Source of the DNA: JAFKFI01 sp963795435
GTDB taxonomy: Bacteria; Pseudomonadota; Alphaproteobacteria; Acetobacterales; Acetobacteraceae
Direction of reading: 5' to 3'
Assembly: GCA_963795435.1 (NCBI GenBank)
Contig: CAWCHV010000007.1
Location: forward strand, 310,001-374,000
DNA: 64,000 nucleotides
Part shown: positions 45,269 through 54,069 of the stretch, one piece after another
How positions within the stretch are numbered: the first letter of the stretch is position 1
Layout of the letters: each line of letters begins with the position of its first letter
Notes under the pieces: generated by a model
What the model was told of the DNA's origin: nothing
Database searches by the model: none
What the model saw: only the letters and a program-made list of their open reading frames with translations
Position numbers and translations under genes: made by a program

Positions 45269-46212
45269 GTCCGCACCGGACGCGCTGACGGACCGGCAAC
45301 CAACAACCCCAACGTGGCGGCCACCGACAAGGTCAGCGCGACCTCGATGGCGACGATCAGCGGCTTGGCGAAACTGGTCGGGTAGGCAAGGAACGCGCCG
45401 GCAAGCCAGAATCCGGCAAGCCCGACGGCGAGAAAGAACGCCGCGCCGGCGACGAGGATCAGGCGTACCCAGGCCCGACCGATCTCGGGCGGGTCCTGCA
45501 GCCCTGCCATCATCGTCAGGGTCCACATGGCCGCCAGGATCGTGGCCCCCTGGAACTTGCCGCCCGGCGCGGCCGCGCCGACCCAGACGATATAGACCCC
45601 CAGCACTATCCCGATCGGCGGCAACACCTGTCCGAGCAGGGAAAGCGCGCCGTCGCGGTGCCGGAGTGCCAGGCTCCGGGGTGCGCCGCCCCAGAAGCGG
45701 TCCGACGTCAGCGACCAGACGCCCACCAGGGCAAGCAACAGGACGGCGGATTCGAGCAGCGTGTCGAGCGCGCGATAGGCCAGCAGAACCGCTGTCACGG
45801 CATTGCCGACGCCGGTCATGGAGAGTTTCGCCGCGGCCTGGGCCGCCAGCGTGGGCGCGGGATCGGGCGGCAGCAGCACGACCACCGCGATCGCCGCCGA
45901 GACCAGGGCGCACAGCACGGCGATCACCAGGCGGAACGGCGCGCTCGGCCGTTCGGCCGCCGCCGGCGGCTCGGCGGCGCGCAGGCGCGACGTCGCGCCG
46001 AGCAACAGCACGCCGGTCAAGCCGCCGCCGATCGCTGCCTCCGTCAGCGCCACATCCGGGGCGGCGAGCCGCATCCAGACGAGCGTCAGCAGCAATCCGT
46101 ACGCGACGAAGCCGGCGACCGCTGGGAAGGTTGCGCGCGCGGCGATCGTCCAGACGGCCATGGCAAGGACCAGTACGGTCAAGCCACAATCGACCGCCAG
46201 CGCGAACGTCAT
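45265..46212 (-). CDS. fused DUF4040/MrpB-type antiporter subunit
   Basis: The 315-aa protein joins parts that are often separate. Its N-terminal DUF4040-like segment contains FVAYGLLLTLVWMRLAAPDV and ALTEAAIGGGLTGVLLLGAT, equivalent to the MrpA C-terminal region. A linker helix follows, then an MnhB/MrpB domain (LGQVLPPIGIVLGVYIVWVG and PGGKFQGATILAAMWTL). In standard operons the first part belongs to MrpA. Its presence here explains why the MrpA-like gene at 41812 is short. Confidence 0.82.
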   Translation of the reverse strand: MTFALAVDCGLTVLVLAMAVWTIAARATFPAVAGFVAYGLLLTLVWMRLAAPDVALTEAAIGGGLTGVLLLGATSRLRAAEPPAAAERPSAPFRLVIAVLCALVSAAIAVVVLLPPDPAPTLAAQAAAKLSMTGVGNAVTAVLLAYRALDTLLESAVLLLALVGVWSLTSDRFWGGAPRSLALRHRDGALSLLGQVLPPIGIVLGVYIVWVGAAAPGGKFQGATILAAMWTLTMMAGLQDPPEIGRAWVRLILVAGAAFFLAVGLAGFWLAGAFLAYPTSFAKPLIVAIEVALTLSVAATLGLLVAGPSARPVRT

Positions 46213-46502
46213 GTCGATGGCCCAGCGCGCCGCGACGCGCGCGCAATCAGTTGCGACACGGTCCCGCTGGCCAACTGGACGAGCAGCCAGGCGACGATCA
46301 GCTTGACGGCGGCGAGCGGTCCCTCGGCCTGCGGCAGAAGGCCCAGCACCACGAGTTCGAGGCCGACATTGTCCGCCTTGGTCAGCGCATGCAGACGGGT
46401 CAGCGTATCGGGGAAGCGCAGCAGCCCGATGGCCCCCGCCATAAAGAAAACCGCACCGAGTGAAACCGCAACAACGGTGAATGTGTCGAGCGCCAGGTTC
46501 AT
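46209..46502 (-). CDS. mrpG: Mrp antiporter subunit G
   Basis: The 97-aa product has three membrane helices and the MnhG/PhaG motif AIGLLRFPDTLTRLHALTKA. It is a small accessory subunit required for complex assembly in characterised Mrp systems. ATG 46502 overlaps the mrpF stop; its own stop overlaps the next start. Confidence 0.88.
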   Translation of the reverse strand: MNLALDTFTVVAVSLGAVFFMAGAIGLLRFPDTLTRLHALTKADNVGLELVVLGLLPQAEGPLAAVKLIVAWLLVQLASGTVSQLIARASRRAGPST

Positions 46503-46786
46503 CCGCCGCCGCCTTCGTCGGGATCGCTCTCCGCCGGGTCGGAGCCGCCCTTCACGAAGGCGACCGAGGCGAACGCCGCGAGCAGCGTCAACGTCAGCGC
46601 GACATCGATCGCGCCGGGCATCCCGGTTGCGGCGCCTAGAAGCAGCAGCGCCGCGATCCCACCCGTGCCGAGCAACTGCGGCGCCATCATCCGGTCGGCA
46701 TCGGCAGGCCCGCGCAGGACGCGGACCAAGCCCAACGCGACCGTGGCCAGAACAAAGACGGCGATTGCGAGCAGGAACTCAGCCAT
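46499..46786 (-). CDS. mrpF: Mrp antiporter subunit F
   Basis: The 95-aa product contains VRVLRGPADADRMMAPQLLG, the MnhF/MrpF hallmark, and three hydrophobic helices. It ends in an acidic Gly tail. ATG 46786 overlaps the end of mrpE by 8 nt; the open frame upstream of it is read-through in mrpE. Confidence 0.87.
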   Translation of the reverse strand: MAEFLLAIAVFVLATVALGLVRVLRGPADADRMMAPQLLGTGGIAALLLLGAATGMPGAIDVALTLTLLAAFASVAFVKGGSDPAESDPDEGGGG

Positions 46787-47285
46787 TTCCGCGATCGCCC
46801 CCACAGGCGTGGATGAACAGCGCCTCCTCTTTCGCCAACTGCGATACGACGAACTGGTCGACATCGAGGCAATGAACCACCAGCGCGCCCCGTTCATCCG
46901 TTCCGCAAGGAACCGTCCCTGGCAGCAGGCTGGTCAGCGTGCAGAACGCGGATTGCGCCGGACCCGGCGCGAGGTGCGGGGCATAGGAGACGAAGCCTGT
47001 GCGCAACGGCAGCCGCGGGTCGAGCGCGCGCCGTGCGACATCGACGCCGGCGACCACCGACTGGACCAGAAAGCGCAGCGCGAACCGCGCCAACGCGGCG
47101 GGGCGAAAGCGCCACGTACCCGGGGGCAGAAGGCGCAGACTGGCCCAGGTGGCGGCCGCCGCCGCGATCGCTCCGGCCGGCAGGTCGGCAAGCCCAGGCC
47201 CGGCGAGCGCCAGCCACAGAACGACGAAGCTCACCGCCCGCGCGATCACGGCGCGCCGGGTCTCGTTGCCGCTAGCGACCGGCAT
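46779..47285 (-). CDS. mrpE: Mrp antiporter subunit E
   Basis: The 168-aa protein has two N-terminal membrane helices and the MnhE/MrpE C-terminal soluble part (FCTLTSLLPGTVPCGTDERG, ALVVHCLDVDQF). It is the first gene of the antiporter operon. ATG 47285 was chosen because the preceding frame has no signal for translation and MrpE proteins start just before the first helix. A 190-base spacer separates it from the divergent lipoprotein gene and should hold the operon promoter. Confidence 0.83.
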   Translation of the reverse strand: MPVASGNETRRAVIARAVSFVVLWLALAGPGLADLPAGAIAAAAATWASLRLLPPGTWRFRPAALARFALRFLVQSVVAGVDVARRALDPRLPLRTGFVSYAPHLAPGPAQSAFCTLTSLLPGTVPCGTDERGALVVHCLDVDQFVVSQLAKEEALFIHACGGDRGNG

Positions 47286-47475
47286 GGCGTCCCTCGGTGC
47301 CGGAGTGAAGCAGGTGCGGCAACGATCGCGATTCAACTTCGGGTGCGGATCGAGGCATGGTGCGCCGAACCTCGCGCGTGATACGATCTCGTCTCTCGTC
47401 ATTGGCGCGCCTGCTTCGGCAAGCCATGCGCCTCCGGAACGATGGACTGGGCCGCCACAGACAAGAGATCGCGGA

Positions 47476-47805
47476 ATGACTCAGCGAAACCATTTCCCGA
47501 CCTGCCGCATCGCCGGTATCGCCATCCTTGCCGCCGCGCTGAACCTGGCAGGATGCTCGGTCGTCGCCAGACAGGATCGCCAGGCTCTGGTCCAAGCCGG
47601 ATTCAAGCCGGCCGCGGCCGACACCCTGCCGAATGCCGAGGCGCTGCCCGCCAACACGTTCACGCATCGGCCGGTCAACGGCGTCGATACCGTGCTCTAT
47701 TCCGACCCTGCCGGCTGCCGCTGCGTCTATACGGGAACGGAACACGACTACGCGAAATACTTCAACGAACTGGAGTCCGAGCGCGCGCATTCGGGCGGAC
47801 CTTGA
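47476..47805 (+). CDS. small lipoprotein of unknown function
   Basis: The 109-aa product has a lipobox (LAAALNLAGC, Cys 27) and a short conserved domain (LVQAGFKPAAADT; HRPVNGVDTVLYSDPAGCRC; VYTGTEHDYAKYF). The CRC pair and the YSDP segment suggest a compact fold seen in uncharacterised proteobacterial lipoproteins. It is divergent from the antiporter operon and convergent with the porin. Confidence 0.68.
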   Translation: MTQRNHFPTCRIAGIAILAAALNLAGCSVVARQDRQALVQAGFKPAAADTLPNAEALPANTFTHRPVNGVDTVLYSDPAGCRCVYTGTEHDYAKYFNELESERAHSGGP

Positions 47806-47896
47806 TCGACGCATCCGATCCTCGCACGGATTGCATCACCCCCGCGACCCGTCGTGACCGTCTCCATCTTCGGATTGCGCCAAGCTCCCTCGGACT

Positions 47897-49537
47897 TCAG
47901 AACCGGGCTATCCCGGAGACCTGCACCCGGTCGGCCTTCCCGCCATCGTTGCCGGTGCTATTGCCTGATTGCAGCGTTCGCTCGATGTGCTGGTACTCGA
48001 TGCCGATGTCGATCATCCTCACCGGACTCCAGATCAGGTTCACCGAGCCGCCCCAGAGCGAGCGGTTCACCAGGTTGCAAGTGCCGACCCCGATCGTGCC
48101 GGCACAGCCCGCGAATTGTGCGACATAGCTAGGATAGTCGAGCAACGCGCCGAACAACGACGCATTGGTTCGGAGGGTCGCCGTGTAGTTCAACTGCAAC
48201 CCGAGCAGGCCCGCCGACACCCGCACGGCATTCAGTCTGGGGTCGACGACGCCGGGCAGCCCGGTGTTCGAGACCGCGCCGAAGCCGTTCGAGGTAGCGT
48301 CCAGGTAGCGCCCGATGCCCTCGCCGTAGTTGCCGGTAGCCATCAGGATCACGCGGTTGTCGAAAAGGTTCAGATTGCCGGTCGCACCGATGCCCCACCC
48401 GCTCGTGCTTTTGGCGAAGGCCATGCCGGGCGCGATAGCGCCCTGGTTGTTCAGCTCTATCTGCGGGCGCACCACGCCGCGCAGGGCAAACTGGCCCCAG
48501 TCCTGACGGATCAGGAACCGCGCCGTGAAGTCCGGGGAATTGCTGAAGCCGAACCCGCCGCCACCATTCGAGTCCGGGAAGCTGATGCCCGTCGACGTCG
48601 CGATGTCGGAATACCCGTTCTCCACCGCCAGCGACGCGGTGATCCCGTCGCCGAAGCCGTACGTATATCGCGCCTGGGCCTGGCGGACGCCGCTCATGGC
48701 GCCCGGCGTCCAGTCGGCGAGCCATTGCAGCGGAAAGATCGCGGCGTCGTTGAACAGCGAGTTCTCCTGGCCGAGAAGCACGACGCCCCATCCCTCGGGC
48801 TGGCCGAAATCGACGAACGCCCGGCGCAGGCGGGGCGTGTAGGAGTTGGCGGTGGCCTGCGTGGTCAGGTCGGTGTTCTGCCCGGCGAAATCCATCTCCA
48901 CCAGCGCGTGCACCTCGCCGAACACAGTGTCGGTCGGCGCCCAGGACTCGAAGCCGATCCGCGAACGACGGGCGCTGGCCTGGAAATCCCCGCCGGTCCG
49001 CGCGGCGGCGCTGCCGCTGAGCGCGATCGTTTGCGCCGTCAGCGCATCGGCGCGATTGAACGTCGTCAGGTCCCACGAGCCATTGAGCTTCACCTGACCG
49101 TATATCCGGACCGACACGCCCGTGTTGGGAATGCGGAACGTGCCGGGCGGCTTGTCGGGAGACGGCGTGAAGGCGTCGGTAATCGCCTGCGCCGACGCTT
49201 CCTTGGCCTGGCTCGCTGTTTGCTGGGCTTGGGTCGCCGCCAGCCTCGCCTGCGCGGCGGATCGTCGGGCATCCTCGGCGGCCTGTCGCGCGGTGTCTTG
49301 TGATGCCGCCGCCGGCGCGGGGGCCGGCGGCGCCCGCGCGATGGCCGCCTTGGCGTGTCGCGGCGCCTGCCGGGCCGCCTCCTTCGTCGACTGGCGCAAG
49401 GCGGACTCGAGCTGGTCGATCCGTTTCTGCTGCAGGGCTTGGCTTTTTTGCAGCGCCTCGATTTGTTGCTTCAGTTCGTCAAGCGACTGCGCCTTGGCCG
49501 GTCCGGCCAAGAGGCCAGCGGCGGTCAGCGCGACCAC
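47897..49537 (-). CDS. DcaP-like trimeric outer-membrane porin
   Basis: The ~546-aa protein starts with a signal-like stretch (VVALTAAGLLAGPAKA) and an N-terminal coiled coil (SLDELKQQIEALQKSQALQQ). An Ala/Gln-rich helical linker follows. The long beta-barrel includes VSVRIYGQVKLNGSWDLTTF, AWTPGAMS-type loops, and alternating aromatic strands to a C-terminal Phe (QVSGIARF). The N-terminal helix and PNTGVSVRIYGQVKL region fit DcaP-like porins, which take up dicarboxylates and other small molecules. GTG 49537 is the annotated start; the frame is open further upstream, so the real start could be earlier. Confidence 0.82.
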   Translation of the reverse strand: MVALTAAGLLAGPAKAQSLDELKQQIEALQKSQALQQKRIDQLESALRQSTKEAARQAPRHAKAAIARAPPAPAPAAASQDTARQAAEDARRSAAQARLAATQAQQTASQAKEASAQAITDAFTPSPDKPPGTFRIPNTGVSVRIYGQVKLNGSWDLTTFNRADALTAQTIALSGSAAARTGGDFQASARRSRIGFESWAPTDTVFGEVHALVEMDFAGQNTDLTTQATANSYTPRLRRAFVDFGQPEGWGVVLLGQENSLFNDAAIFPLQWLADWTPGAMSGVRQAQARYTYGFGDGITASLAVENGYSDIATSTGISFPDSNGGGGFGFSNSPDFTARFLIRQDWGQFALRGVVRPQIELNNQGAIAPGMAFAKSTSGWGIGATGNLNLFDNRVILMATGNYGEGIGRYLDATSNGFGAVSNTGLPGVVDPRLNAVRVSAGLLGLQLNYTATLRTNASLFGALLDYPSYVAQFAGCAGTIGVGTCNLVNRSLWGGSVNLIWSPVRMIDIGIEYQHIERTLQSGNSTGNDGGKADRVQVSGIARF

Positions 49538-49653
49538 GCCCGACCGGACCAGACGGCGGTTGGCCGCGCGACGCGGCGCGGCACGAACTCGCGGCGCCGA
49601 CCGCTTGGCCCCGAGGATCGGCGTTGCCCACGCGGTGCCCGCCGGCCGGCCGA

Positions 49654-50160
49654 TCAGCCACTCGCGGCCGCTGCCGGAGTTCCGGCGAGGCCGGCCTGGA
49701 GCGTGGCTTCCTTGGTCTCGTCGAAGGAGCTCCGCAGCACGGTGCCGCCGCTGCCCCGGAGCTCGGCGATGACCTTGTCCGTGGTCATCTTGCGGATCAG
49801 CAGGAAAAGCGCCGCGTTGCCCGATTGCAGCGTTTTGGCGGCATCGCGCATGAAAGCATCGTTGATGCCAAGATCAGTCAGCTTGCCGCTGAGCGCGCCG
49901 GACGCCGCACCGAGCGCCGCGCCTGCCAGCGGCATGAGGAACAACATGCCGATGAGAGCGCCCCACAGCGCGCCCGATGCGGCGCCGGACGAGACCGGCT
50001 GGAAGAGCTGGTTGAGCTTCACGTTGCCATCCGGCTGCTTTACGGCAACGACGGCATCCCCGAGGTCGATCAGGTATTCCTTCTGCATCGCGAGCAGCTT
50101 GCGGCGAACGTCCTCAGCCTGGGCTTCGGTCGGGTACTCGATGACGAGCAGATCGGCCAT
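49654..50160 (-). CDS. DUF1269 family protein
   Basis: The 168-aa protein matches the DUF1269 pattern. It has an N-terminal MADLLVIEYPTEAQAEDVRR, DLGDAVVAVKQPDGNVKLNQ, a Gly/Ala-rich membrane-like hairpin (ASGALWGALIGMLFLMPLAG) and a C-terminal SALFLLIRKMTTDKVIAELRG-type segment. Function unknown; members are common in stress-induced, membrane-associated settings. It is divergent from a patatin gene; a 19-bp tandem repeat lies upstream of both. Confidence 0.85.
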   Translation of the reverse strand: MADLLVIEYPTEAQAEDVRRKLLAMQKEYLIDLGDAVVAVKQPDGNVKLNQLFQPVSSGAASGALWGALIGMLFLMPLAGAALGAASGALSGKLTDLGINDAFMRDAAKTLQSGNAALFLLIRKMTTDKVIAELRGSGGTVLRSSFDETKEATLQAGLAGTPAAAASG

Positions 50161-50188
50161 GCGGACACCTCCTCGAAAGCTTCTTGCG

Positions 50189-50226
50189 CCGACCCGGGTG
50201 CGCTAAGCCGACCCGGGTGCGCTAAA
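50189..50226. repeat. 19-bp tandem direct repeat with ACCCGGGT core
   Basis: Two head-to-tail copies at 50189-50207 and 50208-50226 differ only in the last base. Each contains the 8-bp palindrome ACCCGGGT. They lie ~29 bases upstream of the DUF1269 start and ~205 bases upstream of the patatin ATG, so they could be paired operator sites. They could equally be a chance duplication. Confidence 0.7.
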
Positions 50227-50430
50227 TAGTCGCGCTTCGGACACGCGGCGCTCCGTTTCCCATAGTACCGTATCGTTCTACCTGGCGGCGGAGATGAGCC
50301 GAGAATCCCGCGACGATGCGTGGCGTCCCAAACCGGGAGGGAGGGCTGCCGGCCCTGACCGCCATCGCTACCGAGAAGGTTGACCCGTGAGCCCGGATAT
50401 CTGAACACGGCGCGAGCAAGGGAGCGCGTG

Positions 50431-51555
50431 ATGGCCAGGACCAAGATCGCGATAGCGTGCCAGGGCGGGGGCAGTCAGACCGCGTTCACGGCCGGCGTGC
50501 TGAAGGCGCTCTGCGAGGCGAATATCCGCGAGGAATTCGAGGTAGTCAGCATCAGCGGGACATCCGGCGGGGCGATTTGCGCCGCCTTGGTGTGGTACGC
50601 CTTCGAGAAGGATGAAGACCCAGTCTGGGGACGGCTCATGCGCTTCTGGGAGGACAACTCGGCGCAGGGTTGGGCCGAGCAGAGCTTCAACCAGTTCGTC
50701 GTCGAGTCGCTGCGGATGAGCAATAGCGGCCTGCTTCCCACGATGGCGTTCAGCCCCTCCTCGCCGCTGATGCAGGCGATGGCGGGTTTGGTGACGGCCG
50801 GCCACCGCGAGGTCTTCAGGAATTTCCCGGCGCTGCTGCAATCGCACATCGACTTCGACGAGATCGCCTCATGGGGACCGCGCGCGAAGCGCCCGGTCCT
50901 GATCTTGGGCGCGGCCAATGTCACTACGGGCAAGCTTGCGAAGTTCATCTCGGCGCGGGAGCCGATCCGCATGGAGCACATTCTCGCATCCTGCGCGGTG
51001 CCCAGCATCTTCCCGGCGGTCCCGATCGGAGAGGACGTCTTCTGGGACGGGCTGTTTTCCGACAACCCGCCGATCAGCGAAATGATCAGACCGGACAGCG
51101 TCGGCAAGGAGAACGTCCCGGAGGAGATCTGGCTGATCAAGATCAATCCCACGGCGTGCGATGCGGTACCGGTGCGGCCGGACGACATTCTTGACCGCCG
51201 CAACCAGCTCGAAGGGAACATCTCGCTATTCCAGCAGTTGCGCCATCTGGAAATGCTCAACGACATGGTCGTGCTGGACGCGATCCGGCCCGAGTTCCTG
51301 GACAAATTCTATGTCAAATCGCCGATCCGAATCCCCAAGTCGTTCCACACGGACGCCGACAAGCCCTATCACATTCCATGCGTCGAGATATCGCCCGAGA
51401 TCCAGAGGACGCTCGATCTCGAAAGCAAGATCGACCGGAGCGCCGAGAACATCGGTCGCCTGATCGCGGAAGGTGAGAGAAGCGCCCAAGCGTTTCTGGA
51501 GAAGCGCAACGCAACACCCCTCCCGGAAAGGCGAAAGAGCAGTCCCCCGCGGTAG
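50431..51555 (+). CDS. patatin-like phospholipase (cytoplasmic type)
   Basis: The 374-aa protein has the patatin core: oxyanion loop CQGGGSQTAF, nucleophile GTSGGAIC (Ser 45) and the catalytic Asp in DGLFSDNPPI. It lacks a signal sequence, unlike the patatin lipoprotein at 35239. The C-terminal third is charged (KSPIRIPKSFHTDADKPYHI). ATG 50431 follows GGGAGCGCGTG; an in-frame start at 50380 is possible. The substrate lipid is unknown. Confidence 0.85.
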   Translation: MARTKIAIACQGGGSQTAFTAGVLKALCEANIREEFEVVSISGTSGGAICAALVWYAFEKDEDPVWGRLMRFWEDNSAQGWAEQSFNQFVVESLRMSNSGLLPTMAFSPSSPLMQAMAGLVTAGHREVFRNFPALLQSHIDFDEIASWGPRAKRPVLILGAANVTTGKLAKFISAREPIRMEHILASCAVPSIFPAVPIGEDVFWDGLFSDNPPISEMIRPDSVGKENVPEEIWLIKINPTACDAVPVRPDDILDRRNQLEGNISLFQQLRHLEMLNDMVVLDAIRPEFLDKFYVKSPIRIPKSFHTDADKPYHIPCVEISPEIQRTLDLESKIDRSAENIGRLIAEGERSAQAFLEKRNATPLPERRKSSPPR

Positions 51556-51594
51556 ACCCCGCTGTGACGGCGAGGGCGATCCGCGTGAAAGCCC

Positions 51595-51963
51595 CTAGAT
51601 GTGGAAGCTCTCGCCGCAGCCGCACCGCCCCTTCTCGTTGGGGTTGGTGAAGGTGAAGCCGGAAGTGAGATGCTTCGTCTCGTAATCCATCACAGTGCCG
51701 ATGAGGAACAGCGAGGCCTTGCGGTCGACCAGCACGGTCAGGCCCTTGTCGGTGACGACCTCGTCGGCAGGCCCAGCGGCCTCGACCCAGGACATGTCGT
51801 AGGACATGCCGGAGCAGCCCTTCGACTTCACGCCGATGCGCAGCAGCATTCCTTCCTGCCCGCTCGCGTATAGCCGGCGCAGGCGATCGGCCGCCGCGTC
51901 GGTCAGGGTCATCAACTGCGGCAGTGGGCGGCGGGGCTTTCGGGTTTCGATCGTGGTGCTCAT
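51595..51963 (-). CDS. sufA: A-type Fe-S carrier (SufA/IscA family)
   Basis: The 122-aa protein has the HesB domain with the three ligand Cys: Cys 50 in KSKGCSGMSY and Cys 114/116 in GRCGCGESF. It accepts Fe-S clusters from the SufBCD scaffold and passes them to apoproteins. It is the last gene of the SUF operon, 23 nt after the DUF59 gene. Confidence 0.9.
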   Translation of the reverse strand: MSTTIETRKPRRPLPQLMTLTDAAADRLRRLYASGQEGMLLRIGVKSKGCSGMSYDMSWVEAAGPADEVVTDKGLTVLVDRKASLFLIGTVMDYETKHLTSGFTFTNPNEKGRCGCGESFHI

Positions 51964-51986
51964 GGTGCTTCCGAGATCGGGCTTGG

Positions 51987-52355
51987 TCAGAACATATTCA
52001 ACTGCAGACGGGCTTCGTCGCTCATCCGGCTGGGATCCCAGGGCGGGTCCCAGACCGTCTCGACCTCGCAGCCGGTCACGCCGGCCACGGCGAGGACCGC
52101 GTCGCGCACCTGTTCGGGCAGTTCCTGCGCGCTGGGGCAGGCCGGCGCGGTCAAGGTCATCTCCACCTTGACCCGGCCGTCATCGTGCAGGTCAATGGCG
52201 TAGATCAGGCCAAGCTCGTAGATGTTCACCGGGATTTCCGGATCGTAGACCGTCGCTATGGCCTCGATGACCGCTTCCTCGCTCAGCTTCGGTTCGGTCT
52301 CGCCATCCGGCGTCCAGGCGCCGTGCGTCGCCGCTCCGGGCGAAAGCTCATTCAC
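51987..52355 (-). CDS. SUF-associated DUF59/MIP18 family protein
   Basis: The 122-aa product starts at GTG 52355, which overlaps the sufU stop (GTGA). The DUF59 domain is clear: VIEAIATVYDPEIPVNIYEL, GLIYAIDLHDDGRVKVEMTL, TAPACPSAQELPEQV, EVETVWDPPWDPSRMSDEAR. The CPSA Cys and the WDPPWDP tail are typical of the short SUF-linked members (sometimes called SufT). It helps mature Fe-S proteins, by family knowledge. The open frame upstream to 52418 is sufU read in another frame. Confidence 0.87.
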   Translation of the reverse strand: MNELSPGAATHGAWTPDGETEPKLSEEAVIEAIATVYDPEIPVNIYELGLIYAIDLHDDGRVKVEMTLTAPACPSAQELPEQVRDAVLAVAGVTGCEVETVWDPPWDPSRMSDEARLQLNMF

Positions 52356-52816
52356 TGCTCGAACTCCTTCTCGCCGGCGAGTGCGGCGACCAGCGCGTGC
52401 CACGGCAGCGTGGCGCATTTCACCCGCGAAGGATACTCATGCACGCCGGACAGCGGCTGCAACCGTTCCAGCGGCTCTTCAAACTTGTCTCCATCGCACT
52501 CGGGACAAAGCCCAGTACGCGCCATCTCGCGGAACGCCGCGAACAGCGCGCGCGCGTCGTCAAGCGTCCGCCCTTGCACCGTCTCGGCCATCAGATCCGC
52601 GGAAGCGATGCTGATCGCGCAGCCGCGCGCATCAAAGCCGGTTTCCGCGATCGTGCCGTCCGGCGAGTAGCGAAGAAAAACCTGCACCCGGTCGCCGCAC
52701 ATCGGGTTGTCGCCCTTGGCAGTCGCGTCGACGCGCTCCGGCCGGTGCGCGTGGCGCGGCCTACGGCCGTGGTCGAGGATAACCTCCTGGTACAGATCGC
52801 GCAGATCGTCGAACAT
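52352..52816 (-). CDS. sufU: SufU-type Fe-S assembly protein
   Basis: The 154-aa protein has the SufU/NifU-N fold: LRDLYQEVILDHGRRPRHAH, GDNPMCGDRVQVFL (Cys 40), FDARGCAISIASADLMAETV (Cys 66) and a later KCATLPWHAL Cys. A GLCPECDG insertion lies between, as in SufU rather than IscU. It is a Zn-dependent sulfur acceptor for SufS. It overlaps sufS by one base (ATGA) and the DUF59 gene by 4. Confidence 0.9.
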   Translation of the reverse strand: MFDDLRDLYQEVILDHGRRPRHAHRPERVDATAKGDNPMCGDRVQVFLRYSPDGTIAETGFDARGCAISIASADLMAETVQGRTLDDARALFAAFREMARTGLCPECDGDKFEEPLERLQPLSGVHEYPSRVKCATLPWHALVAALAGEKEFEQ

Positions 52817-54069
52817 CAGGCGAAGAACTCCCGCACGCGCTCGAGCGTGTCGGCCAGCGCGTCGATTTCCTCCCGCGTGGTGTAGATGCCGAAGCTGGCG
52901 CGCGCCGTGCTCTCCAGCCCGAAGCGGCGCATCAGCGGCTCGGCGCAGTGATGACCCGCCCGTACCGCGATGCCCTGGCGATCGAGCAAGGTGGCGACGT
53001 CGTGCGCGTGCGCGCGGTCGAGGACGAAGGAGACCACGCCACCGCGATCCTGCGCGCGGCCGAGAATACGCACACCTTCGATGGCGGAGAGCCGTGCGAG
53101 TGCGTGGTCGGTGAGTAACGCCTCGTGCGCGGCGATCGCCTCATAGCCGATGGACCGCACATAGCCGATAGCGGCCTTGAGACCGATCGCCTCGATGATC
53201 GCCGGCGTGCCGGCCTCGAATTTGTGCGGCACCTCGGCCCAGGTCGCGCGCTCGTAGCTCACGGAGGAAATCATCTCGCCGCCGCCCATGAAGGGCGGCA
53301 TCCGTTCCAGCAGCTCACGGCGCGCCCACAGCACACCAATGCCCGTCGGGCCGTACAACTTATGCCCGGTGAAGGCGTAGAAGTCGCAGTCGAGCGCCTG
53401 CACGTCCACGCGACGATGTACCACCGCCTGCGAGCCGTCGAACAGCACCTTGGCGCCGTGCACATGAGCGAGCCGCACGATCCGCTCCGCCGGCGTGTAG
53501 GTGCCGAGCACGTTGGACATATGAGTGATCGCCACCAGCCCGACCTTGCCATCGGCCAGCAGCGCCTCGAATCCGGCCATGTCGAGCTCGCCCGCATCGG
53601 TGATCGGCGCGACGCGCAGCTCGATGCCGTGCGTGTCGCGCAGCATCAGCCAGGGCACGATATTGGAGTGGTGTTCCATGCCGGAAATCAGCACCGCCTG
53701 CCCGGGCTTGAGGATGCCGCGCCCGTAGCTGTGGGCGACGAGGTTGATCGCCTCGGTGCTGTTGCGGACGAACACGATCTCATGCCGGTCGGGCGCGTTG
53801 ATCAGCGCGGCCACGGCGTCGCGCGTGCCCTCATAGGCGTCGGTGGTGCGCTCGCTCATCCAGTGCAGGCCGCGATGCACGTTGGCGTACTGCGTCTCCA
53901 TCGTCTCGCGCATTGCGTCGATCACCACGCGCGGCTTCTGCGCCGAAGCGGCGCTGTCGAGGAATATGAGCGGCTTGCCCCGAACCGTCTCGCGCAGGAT
54001 CGGGAAGTCCTCGCGGATGCGCGCGACATCCAGCATACCGGGAGCCAAAATGGGCGTGGTCACGTTCAT
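52816..54069 (-). CDS. sufS: cysteine desulfurase SufS
   Basis: The 417-aa PLP enzyme has the group II desulfurase features: GKPLIFLDSAASAQKPRVVI, HYSNI-type GMEHHSNIVPWLML, the PLP Lys in FTGHKLYGPTGIGVLWA, and VRAGHHCAEPLMRRFG with the catalytic Cys. It removes sulfur from cysteine and hands it to SufU. ATG 54069 overlaps the sufD stop (ATGA); the longer open frame to 54267 lies within sufD. Confidence 0.93.
   Translation of the reverse strand: MNVTTPILAPGMLDVARIREDFPILRETVRGKPLIFLDSAASAQKPRVVIDAMRETMETQYANVHRGLHWMSERTTDAYEGTRDAVAALINAPDRHEIVFVRNSTEAINLVAHSYGRGILKPGQAVLISGMEHHSNIVPWLMLRDTHGIELRVAPITDAGELDMAGFEALLADGKVGLVAITHMSNVLGTYTPAERIVRLAHVHGAKVLFDGSQAVVHRRVDVQALDCDFYAFTGHKLYGPTGIGVLWARRELLERMPPFMGGGEMISSVSYERATWAEVPHKFEAGTPAIIEAIGLKAAIGYVRSIGYEAIAAHEALLTDHALARLSAIEGVRILGRAQDRGGVVSFVLDRAHAHDVATLLDRQGIAVRAGHHCAEPLMRRFGLESTARASFGIYTTREEIDALADTLERVREFFA

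Noticed and set aside
43680..46463. 927-aa plus-strand open frame
   Set aside because: Antisense to five clearly real Mrp genes; no recognisable domain.
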